Program-made: the position numbers and the translations under genes
Shown: positions 1 through 8,215 of the stretch, in pieces
How the letters are laid out: every line of letters starts with the position of its first letter
How positions within the stretch are numbered: the first letter of the stretch is position 1
The notes under the pieces: generated by a model
Told to the model about the DNA's origin: nothing
The model's input: the letters and a program-made list of their open reading frames with translations, nothing else
The model's database searches: none
Origin: JACCSI01 sp035575715
Lineage (GTDB): Bacteria > Acidobacteriota > Vicinamibacteria > Vicinamibacterales > UBA2999
Assembly: GCA_035575715.1 (NCBI GenBank)
Contig: DATLXN010000003.1
Span: forward strand, 1-64,000
Reading direction: 5' to 3'
Length of the DNA: 64,000 nt

Positions 1-320
1 TGTGCGTCTCCGTCGACATCGACGTGGATCTCGTAGTTGACGAAGTCCGACAGGCGGTAAAAGGTGGGTCCCTCGGCCGGCTCCTGCACCGGAACGAAGT
101 TAGAGAGGAGCGTGACGAACCGCTCGCGTCCCGGCTCGTAACTGACAAAGGCGTAGACGTCAGTATTATCAGCGGCTGGATCCTCCGCAATGAACGGAGC
201 TTCGCGGTGACTGGATGCTTGGACCAGCGGCCTGTAGGCGAGCGCGCCCACGAGCAGGCAGGCAATGCCGGCCAGTGAGGCGACTGGTCTCACACGGTAA
301 TTGCGCGACTTCTTCATCAT
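1..320 (-). CDS. DUF4331 domain protein, N-terminal part (runs off window)
   Basis: Exported protein of unknown function, cut by the window edge after about 106 residues. The start is ATG at 320 (alternatively the adjacent ATG at 317); an AAGGA ribosome site lies just upstream and spaces better to 317. Residues 1-35 form a signal peptide (KKSR, then a hydrophobic stretch, ending near VQASS). The mature part matches the complete DUF4331 protein at 1758-3374 almost position for position, including SSHRxxPFIxEDPAADNTDVYAFVSYEPGRE and the later NYEIHVDVDGDA. The two are tandem paralogs separated by decayed genes. DUF4331 is a recognised family, but its biochemical role is not known to me. Confidence 0.85.
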   Translation of the reverse strand, partial: MMKKSRNYRVRPVASLAGIACLLVGALAYRPLVQASSHREAPFIAEDPAADNTDVYAFVSYEPGRERFVTLLSNFVPVQEPAEGPTFYRLSDFVNYEIHVDVDGDA

Positions 321-511
321 CTTTCCTTCTATTCCACGGGGAATGGAAAACATCATGGGCGATGGGCCCTGGAAACACACGCTGGCCTGACGCCTCTTAG
401 AAATGTGGCTCAGCCCTACGAGGGCGACATCGCCCACTTTTTTGCAATCGCTGTTCCAATTGATCCGGAACGCCTGACGGAATCCAGCCCAACGGCGCCA
501 AGAAGCGCGAA

Positions 512-519
512 CCGGTCAC
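512..519 (-). promoter_or_regulatory. GTGACCGG box upstream of DUF4331 paralog
   Basis: On the minus strand GTGACCGG lies about 190 bases upstream of the start at 320. The same core occurs upstream of three other exported-protein genes on this strand. It lacks the GAY element found nine bases further upstream at the other three, so this is the weakest copy. Confidence 0.2.
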
Positions 520-597
520 GGACCGCGTCTTACCACCGTGGCCAGGCGGCGCCGGTGAGTCCAGGGGGCGCGATTCGTTGAGCATCAACGAATGATC

Positions 598-1182
598 TCA
601 AAGTGACTTCAAGTACTCGGTCAAGTCGCGTTTCTCGGCGTCGGTCAGCCTCAGCTTCAGAAACTGATCGTAGTGCGCGATGACGGCCGCGAGATCGGCG
701 AAGCGGCCATCGTGGTAGAAGCCGCCCTTTGCGTGGGTCATGAGGCCGCGTAGCGGGGCGGTGATAGCTGCGATCGGGCGATCGGTTCGCTTGGAATCAT
801 CGATGCCGATTTCCGATCCCTTGTACGTATTCCAGCCTGGTTCCGTGAACATGGGCGGCACATGCTTGGCGTCGTCGAGTCGCGCGTCGAGGAAGTTGCC
901 ACGACCATTGAGCTCCAGGTTTGCGACGAAGGCGTTCCAATACGTCACGTTGCCCCACCCACCCGTCCATGTGTGCTGGTTGACGCCGGCCATTCCGAAC
1001 GCCGGCGGAATAAGCGTCGCTGCCGCCTTGCCGTCCGGACGAAACGCCTTGCCATCAAGATCGTCCAGCAGAACGCGATGCGCCACCTTGTCGACATTCC
1101 GGAAGACGACCTGCTGGCCGGAAGGCACGTCGGCAGGGTTGGCTTCTCCAGCGGTCACGAGTTCACTCGGCGCTAAACGCAA
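598..1182 (-). pseudogene. C-terminal remnant of a MauG/cytochrome-peroxidase-like protein
   Basis: The frame codes for the end of a di-heme peroxidase/MauG-like cytochrome. Its last 65 residues read like the conserved C-terminus of that group: APLRGLMTHAKGGFYHDGRF, then LAAVIAHYD and a DLTEYLKSL ending. No CxxCH haem site is present, no signal peptide is present, and the only available start is a TTG at 1182. The frame stays open upstream to a stop at 1278, but that stretch (Arg/Pro-rich) looks non-coding. The most likely reading is a 5'-truncated gene, though an atypical start further upstream cannot be excluded. Confidence 0.55.
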
Positions 1183-1363
1183 ATACCGCGCCGCCTGGGG
1201 CCCGGCAGAAATACGGAGTCTGGCACGGGGTTTAGCGGTCCGACGCCATCGGGGCCAAACGGCGATCGTAATTGATTACGTCGGCCGTAATTAGTTGGGG
1301 TCCTGTGTTCGTGGGGAACGCCGGGCCATCAAGTGCATCCAAGAAAGACGACGGACGCGACGA

Positions 1364-1747
1364 TTACGCAAGGTGCCTCGGAGAATGTGCGTGAACCCCA
1401 GTCGCAAGCAGCGCAGCGCCACCCGGGCACGTGAGTCGTCGTCTCGACGCAGGTCGATGGGTTCGCTCTGCGCGCCGCCCTCGAGCCACAACGTGATCGG
1501 TCGCGTGTGATGGAAAGTGAGAGCGGAACACGGTCGGGCCCCGAACCCGGGCCGGGACCGGCGACCAGCATCGTTTGCGCGCCGCGAGAACAGTTCGCCG
1601 ATCAGGCAGGGGGATCGAGTCCTTCATCGCCCACAGGCGCAGTTCCACCGACGCTCCCGGCTCGAGCCTGAATGCCGAAGGCTCGAGCCAGAAGTCGTGC
1701 GCCAGCACCGTCGAGGTGCTGAACAGAATGCCCGCAACGTCGAGCAT
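1364..1747 (-). pseudogene. Decayed DUF4198-like exported protein
   Basis: An ATG at 1747 opens a short signal-like segment ending LAHDFWLEPSAFRLEPGASV, which is typical of the N-terminus of DUF4198 (NikM-like) periplasmic proteins. After about 40 residues the family likeness is lost and the frame becomes Arg/Cys-rich. Pieces such as TRPITLWLEGG appear in another frame, so frameshifts have probably broken the gene. It lies 10 bases after the DUF4331 stop at 1758, so it was probably once the next gene of that transcript. No intact copy is present in the window. Confidence 0.45.
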
Positions 1748-1757
1748 TCTGATCAAC

Positions 1758-3374
1758 CTACGGTTGGTTGTGAACATGCGTGTGATTAAAGCCGTCGTGC
1801 GGAAGTCCCAGATACGGGAAGAAGGGAAGGTAGGGCACATCGTTGGCCACGACGTTATCGGTGAGCCTCGCCGCAATGAGAGTGCAGTCGACCGAGGATC
1901 CGAACGCCGTTTGCAACTCGCCACCCCACAGCCGCAAGAGAATGTCGACTGAATCATCGCCGACGCGGCGGCCGTTGGGCATGCCGGCGTAGTCGAAATT
2001 CAGGACGCCCATGGGATCTTGTGCACCGAATGGTTTCGGCGGGATGTTGTAGTTGAGGCGCATCTGGTCGGAGATCGCCGGGTGAGGGGTCTGGGTTTCC
2101 CGGTTGCCGGGGAATCCTCGGACCACACCCGCCGGATAGCCCAGCATCCAGGAAGCGATCTGGTCGTTGCGGTCCGTGGTCTCGGTGCATCGAGTGAACT
2201 CGCGCAATTGTTGCGTGAGCGTGTTCGGTCCCTGCTCGAAGCCCGGGTTCAGAATGTACGGTGCGATCGACAGCTCGTCGCGCGCGGGCGCGGTCGCGTT
2301 GTAAAAATCCTTGGCCTTGATTGGATTGAGAAACTCATTGAACAGCGGGTTCGACAGCCGCGACACCTGCGTGCCAGTGCCGTTGTTTTTGCCGGCTGAT
2401 TCATTGCAGGCGGTATTCGCGCCCGGGCCGACCGGGCCGGATTGGGTGTTGCACACCGGGTGTCGGGTGCGGCTCGCGGTCGACCAGACGCCGATGATGC
2501 CGTCGGTGTCGCCGGCTGCTCGCAGTCGCGCCTTTGGGATCTCGATCGCCAGGGTTGAAGTGTTGAAACCACTGGTGCCGTCGGCGCCTGGCGCCGCCGG
2601 ATTAATCAGATCGAACGCGGTGCCTAACCCGACATAGAACCCTTCATCGCGGGGACCGACGAAGGCGCGGGCGCCGCCTGAATTCGGCACCGTATGGACC
2701 GCCAGTTGCGCCAGTTCTTGATACGCCACGCTGGTATCTCCGCGCGCCGCCGAACCTTCTCGCGCGGTCGGCTCCGATGTGGGATTGATCGTCTTCGGCC
2801 CCGGTCGATTCGGCGCGGTACGGACGTTTTCGAGTAGCACGCGGCCACCTGCAGATGTGCCACGGCCGCGTTCGATCAAGGTATAGCTTTGCGGCTGATT
2901 GAGATTGACATACTGCGACGTCGGATCGGCAGGATTGGGCGGAGGCAGAATCGTGCTCGTGGCGTAGAGATAACTGCCCGGGTCGACGATTCGGGTGATG
3001 AACTTGAACTGGTAGGTCAGATCTTCCTTGGCATCGCCATCGACATCGACGTGAATCTCGTAGTTGACGAAATCCGAGAGCTTATAGAAATTCGGGCCGT
3101 TGGCCGGCTCCTGCAACGGAACGAAGTTAGTGAGCAGGGTGACATAGTTCTCACGCCCCGGTTCGTAGCTGACGAAAGCATAGACGTCAGTATTGTCGGC
3201 CGCCGGATCTTCCGAGATGAACGGCGAATCGCGGTGACTCGATGCTTCGACGAACGGTTTCGAGGCGAGCGCGGCTACGACCAGCAAAACGCTGCTAGCC
3301 AGCAGCGCGAGTCGTTTTCGCGGGATACGGGGCGACCGTCGCGAGGGCTCGACAGGTGGGGTCAAATTCTTCAT
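1758..3374 (-). CDS. DUF4331 domain-containing exported protein
   Basis: A 538-residue exported protein. The start is fixed by AGGAG six bases before ATG. Residues 1-45 carry a basic stretch and a hydrophobic segment (LALLASSVLLVVAALASK), a signal peptide or N-terminal anchor. The remainder is one DUF4331 domain, beginning SSHRDSPFISEDPAADNTDVYAF and ending in a His-rich tail (GFNHTHVHNQP) that might bind metal. Few cysteines are present (two in a CN...AC pair near the middle). It is a near-duplicate of the partial gene at 1-320. A GTGACCGG box lies about 145 bases upstream. Function is unknown; the neighbours suggest an envelope redox or metal role, which is inference. Confidence 0.9.
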   Translation of the reverse strand: MKNLTPPVEPSRRSPRIPRKRLALLASSVLLVVAALASKPFVEASSHRDSPFISEDPAADNTDVYAFVSYEPGRENYVTLLTNFVPLQEPANGPNFYKLSDFVNYEIHVDVDGDAKEDLTYQFKFITRIVDPGSYLYATSTILPPPNPADPTSQYVNLNQPQSYTLIERGRGTSAGGRVLLENVRTAPNRPGPKTINPTSEPTAREGSAARGDTSVAYQELAQLAVHTVPNSGGARAFVGPRDEGFYVGLGTAFDLINPAAPGADGTSGFNTSTLAIEIPKARLRAAGDTDGIIGVWSTASRTRHPVCNTQSGPVGPGANTACNESAGKNNGTGTQVSRLSNPLFNEFLNPIKAKDFYNATAPARDELSIAPYILNPGFEQGPNTLTQQLREFTRCTETTDRNDQIASWMLGYPAGVVRGFPGNRETQTPHPAISDQMRLNYNIPPKPFGAQDPMGVLNFDYAGMPNGRRVGDDSVDILLRLWGGELQTAFGSSVDCTLIAARLTDNVVANDVPYLPFFPYLGLPHDGFNHTHVHNQP

Positions 3375-3822
3375 TACGTTCTCCTAGCAGGTATCGCAGG
3401 CACACCGGCAGCACGTCGGCACAGGGGGTGCCGGAAGACCATCAAGCTGTGCAATCCCGATGGTCAGATAGCGCATCTCTGCGACATTACCCAGACCGCG
3501 TCACTTGGCGGTCCCACACCGGTCACTTTTTAGTCGCAGGGTCGGGTAGGAGCTGAGCGATAGGGCACGGTGCTGCGATCAGCGCGGCGAGTGGAAGGGG
3601 AGCGCGATCAAGGGGCTGGCCGTGTTGTTTGAAATGGGTGGCATTAAACGCACGGCGCCGACGGCTTGGCCGCGGTGGAAACGGAGGCGTTCCGGCCCGA
3701 CCGTCACCGGCGCCACCCCCGCTCCGTTTGTCCCTGAACACCCGGCCCTCGGCCTTCTCAGGCGTTCGCTCTTGGTCCTCGTCTCTTGTCTTTCGTCTGT
3801 CGCCTTGGTCTCGACGTCTCTG
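3375..3822. other. Intergenic region with no convincing gene
   Basis: These 448 bases separate the DUF4331 gene from the end of the next minus-strand gene. Short frames in all directions look like compositional shadows (Arg/Pro-rich, no ribosome sites). It holds the minus-strand GACTAAAAAGTGACCGG box (3519-3535) and, just past the stop at 3823, a degenerate run of TCGTCT/TTGTCT units (about 3777-3804) like the repeats seen at other gene ends here. Confidence 0.6.
3519..3535 (-). promoter_or_regulatory. GAC-N6-GTGACCGG box upstream of DUF4331 gene
   Basis: The minus strand reads GACTAAAAAGTGACCGG, 145 bases upstream of the start at 3374. The arrangement GA(C/T), six bases, GTGACC recurs at 5775-5791 and 13094-13110. 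It could be a sigma-factor or activator site; the identity is not known. Confidence 0.3.
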
Positions 3823-4482
3823 CTACCCCGGTTGTTTCATCATCGACATCTTGCTCTTGTCGATGGTGGCCATATCCGGATCGCCTTGCATGCCCATCGG
3901 CGGCGTGAAGATCAAGCCCTTCATGTATTCCGGGTGCTTCATCTCGCTGACCGCTTCGGTATACGCCTTGCGGGCTTCGCGAACGCTTTTCTTACCCATC
4001 ACCAGATCGTGAGCGAGATTGATCGCGAGGAAATTCGCTTCCTCTTTGTCACAGCGGGCCGACACCTCGCCCTTGGTGCGTTCGACAATTACGCTGCCGT
4101 CGTACTCGGCGAGCTCGTCGAATTTGTCAGCCGGCACTTTCCAGGCGATCCCCTGGCGCAACATGTCGTGATGCGGCATCGGGAAGTCGTGCTGGATCTC
4201 TTCGTTGACCAGCTCAGAGAATTTCCACGGCCCGTTGTTCATCCAGATCAGGCGATTGGCCGATGCCTCTTGAGGCAAGCCGTACTTGGCGATCAGTTTC
4301 ATCGCCACCGCCTTCGGTTCGGCTTTCCACGACATCAACATCTTGTCGACCATCCCCTGATCAACCTTCATCATCATCATCGGCTTCATGCCGGCGTCCT
4401 GCCCGCTGAGTCGGGTTGTGGAGGCGCCCGCCAATACCATTGCCGTACCGAGCACTAGCGCTATTGTGTTCATCGATTTCAT
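3823..4482 (-). CDS. Exported protein with an unnamed conserved domain
   Basis: A 219-residue exported protein whose start (ATG 4482) follows AAGGAG at eight bases. Residues 1-28 are a signal peptide (NTIALVLGTAMVLAGAS), followed by a Met-rich stretch (GMKPMMMMKVDQGMVDKM). The rest is an unnamed domain that also forms the first half of the protein at 23173-24300. Shared positions include YGxPQEA, LxWxxxGP, HDFPxPHxD, YDGSVxxxRTxGExSARCD, and LNLAHDxVxGKK. The family is not one I recognise. It starts 36 bases after the lactonase-type gene stop, so the two are probably cotranscribed. The short C-terminal tail is again Met-rich (MGMQ, SKMSMMKQ), which might suggest copper or another soft metal. 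Confidence 0.85.
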   Translation of the reverse strand: MKSMNTIALVLGTAMVLAGASTTRLSGQDAGMKPMMMMKVDQGMVDKMLMSWKAEPKAVAMKLIAKYGLPQEASANRLIWMNNGPWKFSELVNEEIQHDFPMPHHDMLRQGIAWKVPADKFDELAEYDGSVIVERTKGEVSARCDKEEANFLAINLAHDLVMGKKSVREARKAYTEAVSEMKHPEYMKGLIFTPPMGMQGDPDMATIDKSKMSMMKQPG

Positions 4483-4518
4483 CTGTGTGACTCCTTGTCG
4501 TATCCCAAATACTTGCAA

Positions 4519-5697
4519 TTACTTGGCCGCAATACCAATGGCCGCGCCGCCCGGCGGCACGGCGGCGATGTCCTGAACCCGAGTCAGGCTGCCATCGTTC
4601 TCCACTCGAAACACGCTGATCGTGCCCTGCAGAGCATTTCGCGCATATAGATACCGGCTGTTCTGGCTGAGTGTCTGGTCGCTGGCGCCCACGCCGATCA
4701 CCGCGGCAATCGGATTGAGCAGAGTGAGGGTGCCATCCCGCTCGACCTTGAAGCTCGAGATATCTCCAGACTGGAAATTCGTCACGAATGCAAACTTGCC
4801 GTTGTCGGTATTGACGATCCAGCAGGTATCCGAACGACCGTTACGTTCGGTCGGGCCCAAGGGAACCAGCACACCGTCCGCGGGAACGTCGTATGACGCG
4901 ACGCCGCCCTGCAAGGGAGCCGCGCCGAAGTTCTCGGTGGTGAGGAGGAATCCGCGCTGCGTGAAGGTGAACCCGAACGGACCGATGCCGGTCGTGTCGT
5001 TGACGATCGGCCCTGTCGTCAGGCCACTGCTGTGGTCCACGAGGTAGGTGTCGATGGCGTCGGCCTGCCGCTGTGTCACCACCAGGACGTCGCCCGCCGG
5101 ATTGAACGAGATCTGCGCGCAGCCGGAGTTCGAGCCACCGCTGACCGGCCGCGACGAGCCGGGAATCGGTGACAGGTCGCCGCCGGAGCCGACGATGAAA
5201 CCGGTGATCGTCGGCGTGCCGCCGCTGCAGTTGCTGGCGCCACCGTTGAGCACGTAGAGAATGTGCTTGCGGACGGTCACGCTGATTGGGTGATCGCCGT
5301 TGGAGGGCTCGACATCAACGAGCTCGAGGCCGCCGGGGCGTACGCGAAACACCGAGATGCTGTCGCTCCCGGCATTGGTCGCGAACAGATAGTGAAACCC
5401 GCCATTCAGATTATTCGGCGACTGTTCGCCCAGGATCAGCCCGTTCGCAGAATTCTCGAACGTGCCGCTGCCGCGCCCGCCGGTGGCAAATGATCCAGCC
5501 GGCGTTAACGTGCCGTCAGCGTGCCGATCCAGAACCACCACCTCGTTATTCGTCGGATCGTTGGTCATGGCGTAGACAGCACCGGGGGCTGCGTCGCCGG
5601 CTGCGGCAGGTGTTGCTTGGGAGCTGGCAAGCACGAGCACGGCAGCGGCTGCTGCCAGCGATGCGAATGAGGCCGCGCGTGAAACGTAATTGATCAT
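4519..5697 (-). CDS. Exported lactonase-type beta-propeller protein
   Basis: A 392-residue protein with a signal peptide (residues 1-34, ending TPAAAGD) and a seven-bladed-propeller repeat pattern of the 6-phosphogluconolactonase/YncE kind: YAMTNDPTNNEVVVLDRHADGT, YLFATNAGSDSISVFRV, FAFVTNFQSGDISSFKV, YLYARNALQGTISVFRV. The start at ATG 5697 is chosen because GGAGG lies six bases upstream and the signal peptide follows; the longer frame from 5760 adds non-signal sequence. It probably heads a two-gene transcript with 3823-4482. Members of this family range from lactonases to structural repeat proteins, and export argues against a role in the cytoplasmic pentose phosphate pathway. Confidence 0.88.
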   Translation of the reverse strand: MINYVSRAASFASLAAAAAVLVLASSQATPAAAGDAAPGAVYAMTNDPTNNEVVVLDRHADGTLTPAGSFATGGRGSGTFENSANGLILGEQSPNNLNGGFHYLFATNAGSDSISVFRVRPGGLELVDVEPSNGDHPISVTVRKHILYVLNGGASNCSGGTPTITGFIVGSGGDLSPIPGSSRPVSGGSNSGCAQISFNPAGDVLVVTQRQADAIDTYLVDHSSGLTTGPIVNDTTGIGPFGFTFTQRGFLLTTENFGAAPLQGGVASYDVPADGVLVPLGPTERNGRSDTCWIVNTDNGKFAFVTNFQSGDISSFKVERDGTLTLLNPIAAVIGVGASDQTLSQNSRYLYARNALQGTISVFRVENDGSLTRVQDIAAVPPGGAAIGIAAK

Positions 5698-5774
5698 GTA
5701 AGTCCTCCAGGGCACCCCACATGGAATGCCACTGCAGCGATTACGACAGACGGAGATCACGGGCGCGCAACAGG

Positions 5775-5791
5775 CCGGTCACGTTTCAGTC
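5775..5791 (-). promoter_or_regulatory. GAC-N6-GTGACCGG box upstream of beta-propeller gene
   Basis: The minus strand reads GACTGAAACGTGACCGG, 78 bases upstream of the start at 5697. It matches the box at 3519-3535 in both the GAC and GTGACCGG parts. Confidence 0.3.
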
Positions 5792-5837
5792 CCGATCGGG
5801 AGCAAGCGGCCTAGGTGGCATCCGCTGTCGGGCTGAA

Positions 5838-7355
5838 CTAGGTGCCGGCGCGGAGCGTAAAACGAAATGACGCACCTTCGGACGGTTCGCTGACCACGCT
5901 CAACGTCGAGCCATGGAGATCGAGAATCCGTTTGGCGATCGCCAAACCAAGGCCTGCTCCGTGCGCCAGATCCGTGGTCGTGGGTGGACGGTAAAAGCGC
6001 TCGAAGATGTGAAGCAGTTCGGCCACCGGAATGCCAGCACCGGTGTCGGTAACGCTGACCAGCACGTCCGGGCCGTCAGCGACGCACACCAGAGACACTC
6101 TGCCGCCGGTCGGTGTATGCCGCAGGGCGTTCTCGATGAGATTGACCAGGACGCGTTCGATCAAGCGGATGTCGGCGGCCACGTCCGGTAGCGTCGGGCT
6201 GAGGACGCCCTCGAGGTCGACACCCTTCCGCGACGCCAGCAACTCGAATCGCTGCAAGACGTCCTGGCCGAGCTCGCAGAGGGAGAACGGTTCGAGCTTC
6301 ACGTTCACCTCGCGGGCATCGAGCTTGGCCAGGTCGAACAGCTCCTCGATCATCGCGTTCAGTCCGGCGCTGTGCCGCAACGCGACTTCCAGGTAACGAC
6401 GACGCTCCTCGGGTGCCAGCGCCGATTCCTTCAACAGCAACGTTTCGAGGTAGCCATGAACCGCGGCGACGGGTGTGCGCAGGTCGTGTGAGACGTTGGC
6501 GACAAGGTCGCGCCGCATCCGGTCGACGTCCTGTAGGCGGCGGATCTGGTCGCCAATGCGCTGGGACATTTCGCGAAAGGCAATGGCGAGGACGTCGATC
6601 TCGTCTGGTGCCCGGCCCGCCACGGCTGCAATTGGCGGCGCGTGCATGAATTCACTCGCCCGGAAGTCTTCCATGTCTTTGGCGAGCAACGTGAGCCGGC
6701 GGGTGAGCCAGCGCACGATCGCCAGTGCGCCGACCAGAGTCAGGAGGATCAGCGCGCCCAGTCCCCACGCGCTGGTGCGCAGCGTTCGGCTCGCGCCGAT
6801 CAGCTGAAGCGCCGACAGCGGATCCTGCCCGACGAGGATGACGTACAGATAACCATGGAGCGCGTCGTCAGACGGGACCGGCTGGCCACCGGCGAGCCGG
6901 CGCAGGGCTGTCGCCGAGAAGACCTTGGTCCGCGTGTCATGCCGGGGATCGTCACCGTAGATCGGCAGCGGCTCGCCGGCGAGCAGACGCTCAATGGGTT
7001 TCAGTTGGACGTGTGAGCGCGTGACTACTCCGGGCGCGGCCGAGAACGCGACGATGCGTCCCTCGCGATCCAACAAGTAGATCTCGATATTGCGGTTGAT
7101 GACCATCAGCGTGCGGAAGGTCTCTGCCGCCGCATCCTTGTCGATACGTCCATCGGGCATCAGGATGCGCTCGGCGGCGAGATGGCGCGCGAGATTGACA
7201 TTGAGCTGTTGATCGACTTCCTGGAGATACAGCTGGCTGGTTCGAATCATCCACGCGGTGTAGAGGATGCCGAGCAGCAGACACAGGCCAAACAGGATCG
7301 CCGCCAGCTTGCCGTAGAGCGTGCGGAACAGCGCCGGGACGGGGAGCGCGCGCAT
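5838..7355 (-). CDS. Membrane sensor histidine kinase
   Basis: A 505-residue two-transmembrane kinase. It has TM1 at about residues 15-37, a periplasmic sensor region to about 190, TM2 at about 195-217, a HAMP linker, then HisKA with the phosphoacceptor His290 (VANVSHDLRTP), and a HATPase domain with N box LVNLIENALRHTP, G1 VTDTGAGIP and G2 GAGLGLAI. The start at ATG 7355 lies 10 bases after the stop of the response regulator gene; the longer frame from 7400 would overlap it. It is the probable partner of the regulator at 7366-8073. The stimulus is unknown. Confidence 0.92.
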   Translation of the reverse strand: MRALPVPALFRTLYGKLAAILFGLCLLLGILYTAWMIRTSQLYLQEVDQQLNVNLARHLAAERILMPDGRIDKDAAAETFRTLMVINRNIEIYLLDREGRIVAFSAAPGVVTRSHVQLKPIERLLAGEPLPIYGDDPRHDTRTKVFSATALRRLAGGQPVPSDDALHGYLYVILVGQDPLSALQLIGASRTLRTSAWGLGALILLTLVGALAIVRWLTRRLTLLAKDMEDFRASEFMHAPPIAAVAGRAPDEIDVLAIAFREMSQRIGDQIRRLQDVDRMRRDLVANVSHDLRTPVAAVHGYLETLLLKESALAPEERRRYLEVALRHSAGLNAMIEELFDLAKLDAREVNVKLEPFSLCELGQDVLQRFELLASRKGVDLEGVLSPTLPDVAADIRLIERVLVNLIENALRHTPTGGRVSLVCVADGPDVLVSVTDTGAGIPVAELLHIFERFYRPPTTTDLAHGAGLGLAIAKRILDLHGSTLSVVSEPSEGASFRFTLRAGT

Positions 7356-7365
7356 GCGGGTCGGC

Positions 7366-8073
7366 TCAGTTGCCGCCGTCGCGGAACTTGTAGCCCACAC
7401 CCCACACCGTCAAGACGAACCGTGGCGCCGCAGGGTCGCGTTCCAGCTTGGCGCGCAACCGATTGATGTGCGAGTTGACGGTATGGCCGTAACCTTCGTG
7501 GGTGTAGCCCCAGACCAAATCGAGCAGTTGTGCGCGCGAATAGACGCGGCCTGGGTGCGAGGCAAAGCAGACCAGGAGATCGAATTCTTTCGCAGTCAGA
7601 ACGACCGGTCGACCGCCCAGGGTCACCGTCCGGCGGCTGACGTCGATCGACAGGTCTTCGCATTCGAGCACCGTGGCGAGCGCAGCGGCAATGCGACCCG
7701 AGTACGCTTCGGCTCGCCGGAACAACGCCTTGACGCGCGCCTGGAGCTCGCGGATGCTGAACGGTTTGGTCAGATAATCGTCGCCGCCGAGCTCGAGTCC
7801 CAGCACCCGATCGACTTCGCTCGAGCGCGCCGTCAGCATCAGGATGGGGGTGTAGACCTGCTGCTGACGAAGAATTTGGCAGAGCGCGAGTCCGTCCAGC
7901 CGAGGCAGCATCAGATCGAGAACAATCGCATCGTAGGACTGGCCGAGGGCGCGCTGCAGTGCCGTTTCTCCGTCGCGCGCGACCTCCACCTCGCAGGCCA
8001 GGTCGCGCAAATGCAGTTCGACCAAGTGCGCGATGTCGGCATCGTCTTCCACCACCAGGACCCGGTGATTCAT
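7366..8073 (-). CDS. OmpR/PhoB-type response regulator
   Basis: A 235-residue transcriptional regulator. The receiver domain (1-120) has acidic residues at VVEDD and phosphoacceptor Asp53 (VLDLMLPRLDG), with Lys in LTKPF. The C-terminal winged helix (about 135-233) has the typical LTAKEFDLL, GRVYSRAQLLDLVWG and HINRLRAKLE. The start at 8073 is set by GGGGAG five bases upstream; the longer frame lacks such a site. It is followed at 10 bases by the membrane kinase, and preceded by a GAF-type kinase, making a kinase/regulator/kinase set on the minus strand. Confidence 0.93.
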   Translation of the reverse strand: MNHRVLVVEDDADIAHLVELHLRDLACEVEVARDGETALQRALGQSYDAIVLDLMLPRLDGLALCQILRQQQVYTPILMLTARSSEVDRVLGLELGGDDYLTKPFSIRELQARVKALFRRAEAYSGRIAAALATVLECEDLSIDVSRRTVTLGGRPVVLTAKEFDLLVCFASHPGRVYSRAQLLDLVWGYTHEGYGHTVNSHINRLRAKLERDPAAPRFVLTVWGVGYKFRDGGN

Positions 8074-8189
8074 GCCACTCCCCTGGGGAACGAGGTGGCG
8101 GGCCGGCAGGGGCGCGGGCAAGCCGGCGGACGACGGGCGGCCCGTGCCATAGTTCGGTAATCCAGCCATGTGGCGAAGTATGCAAACCG

Positions 8190-8208
8190 CCTGACAACCG
8201 CTGTCAGG
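8190..8208. promoter_or_regulatory. Perfect inverted repeat between kinase and regulator genes
   Basis: CCTGACA, five bases, TGTCAGG. It lies 8 bases past the stop of the GAF kinase (8216) and about 117 bases before the regulator start (8073). It could be a terminator stem for the upstream gene, although no T-run follows, or an autoregulatory operator for the OmpR-type regulator. Confidence 0.4.
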
Positions 8209-8215
8209 AAAACGC

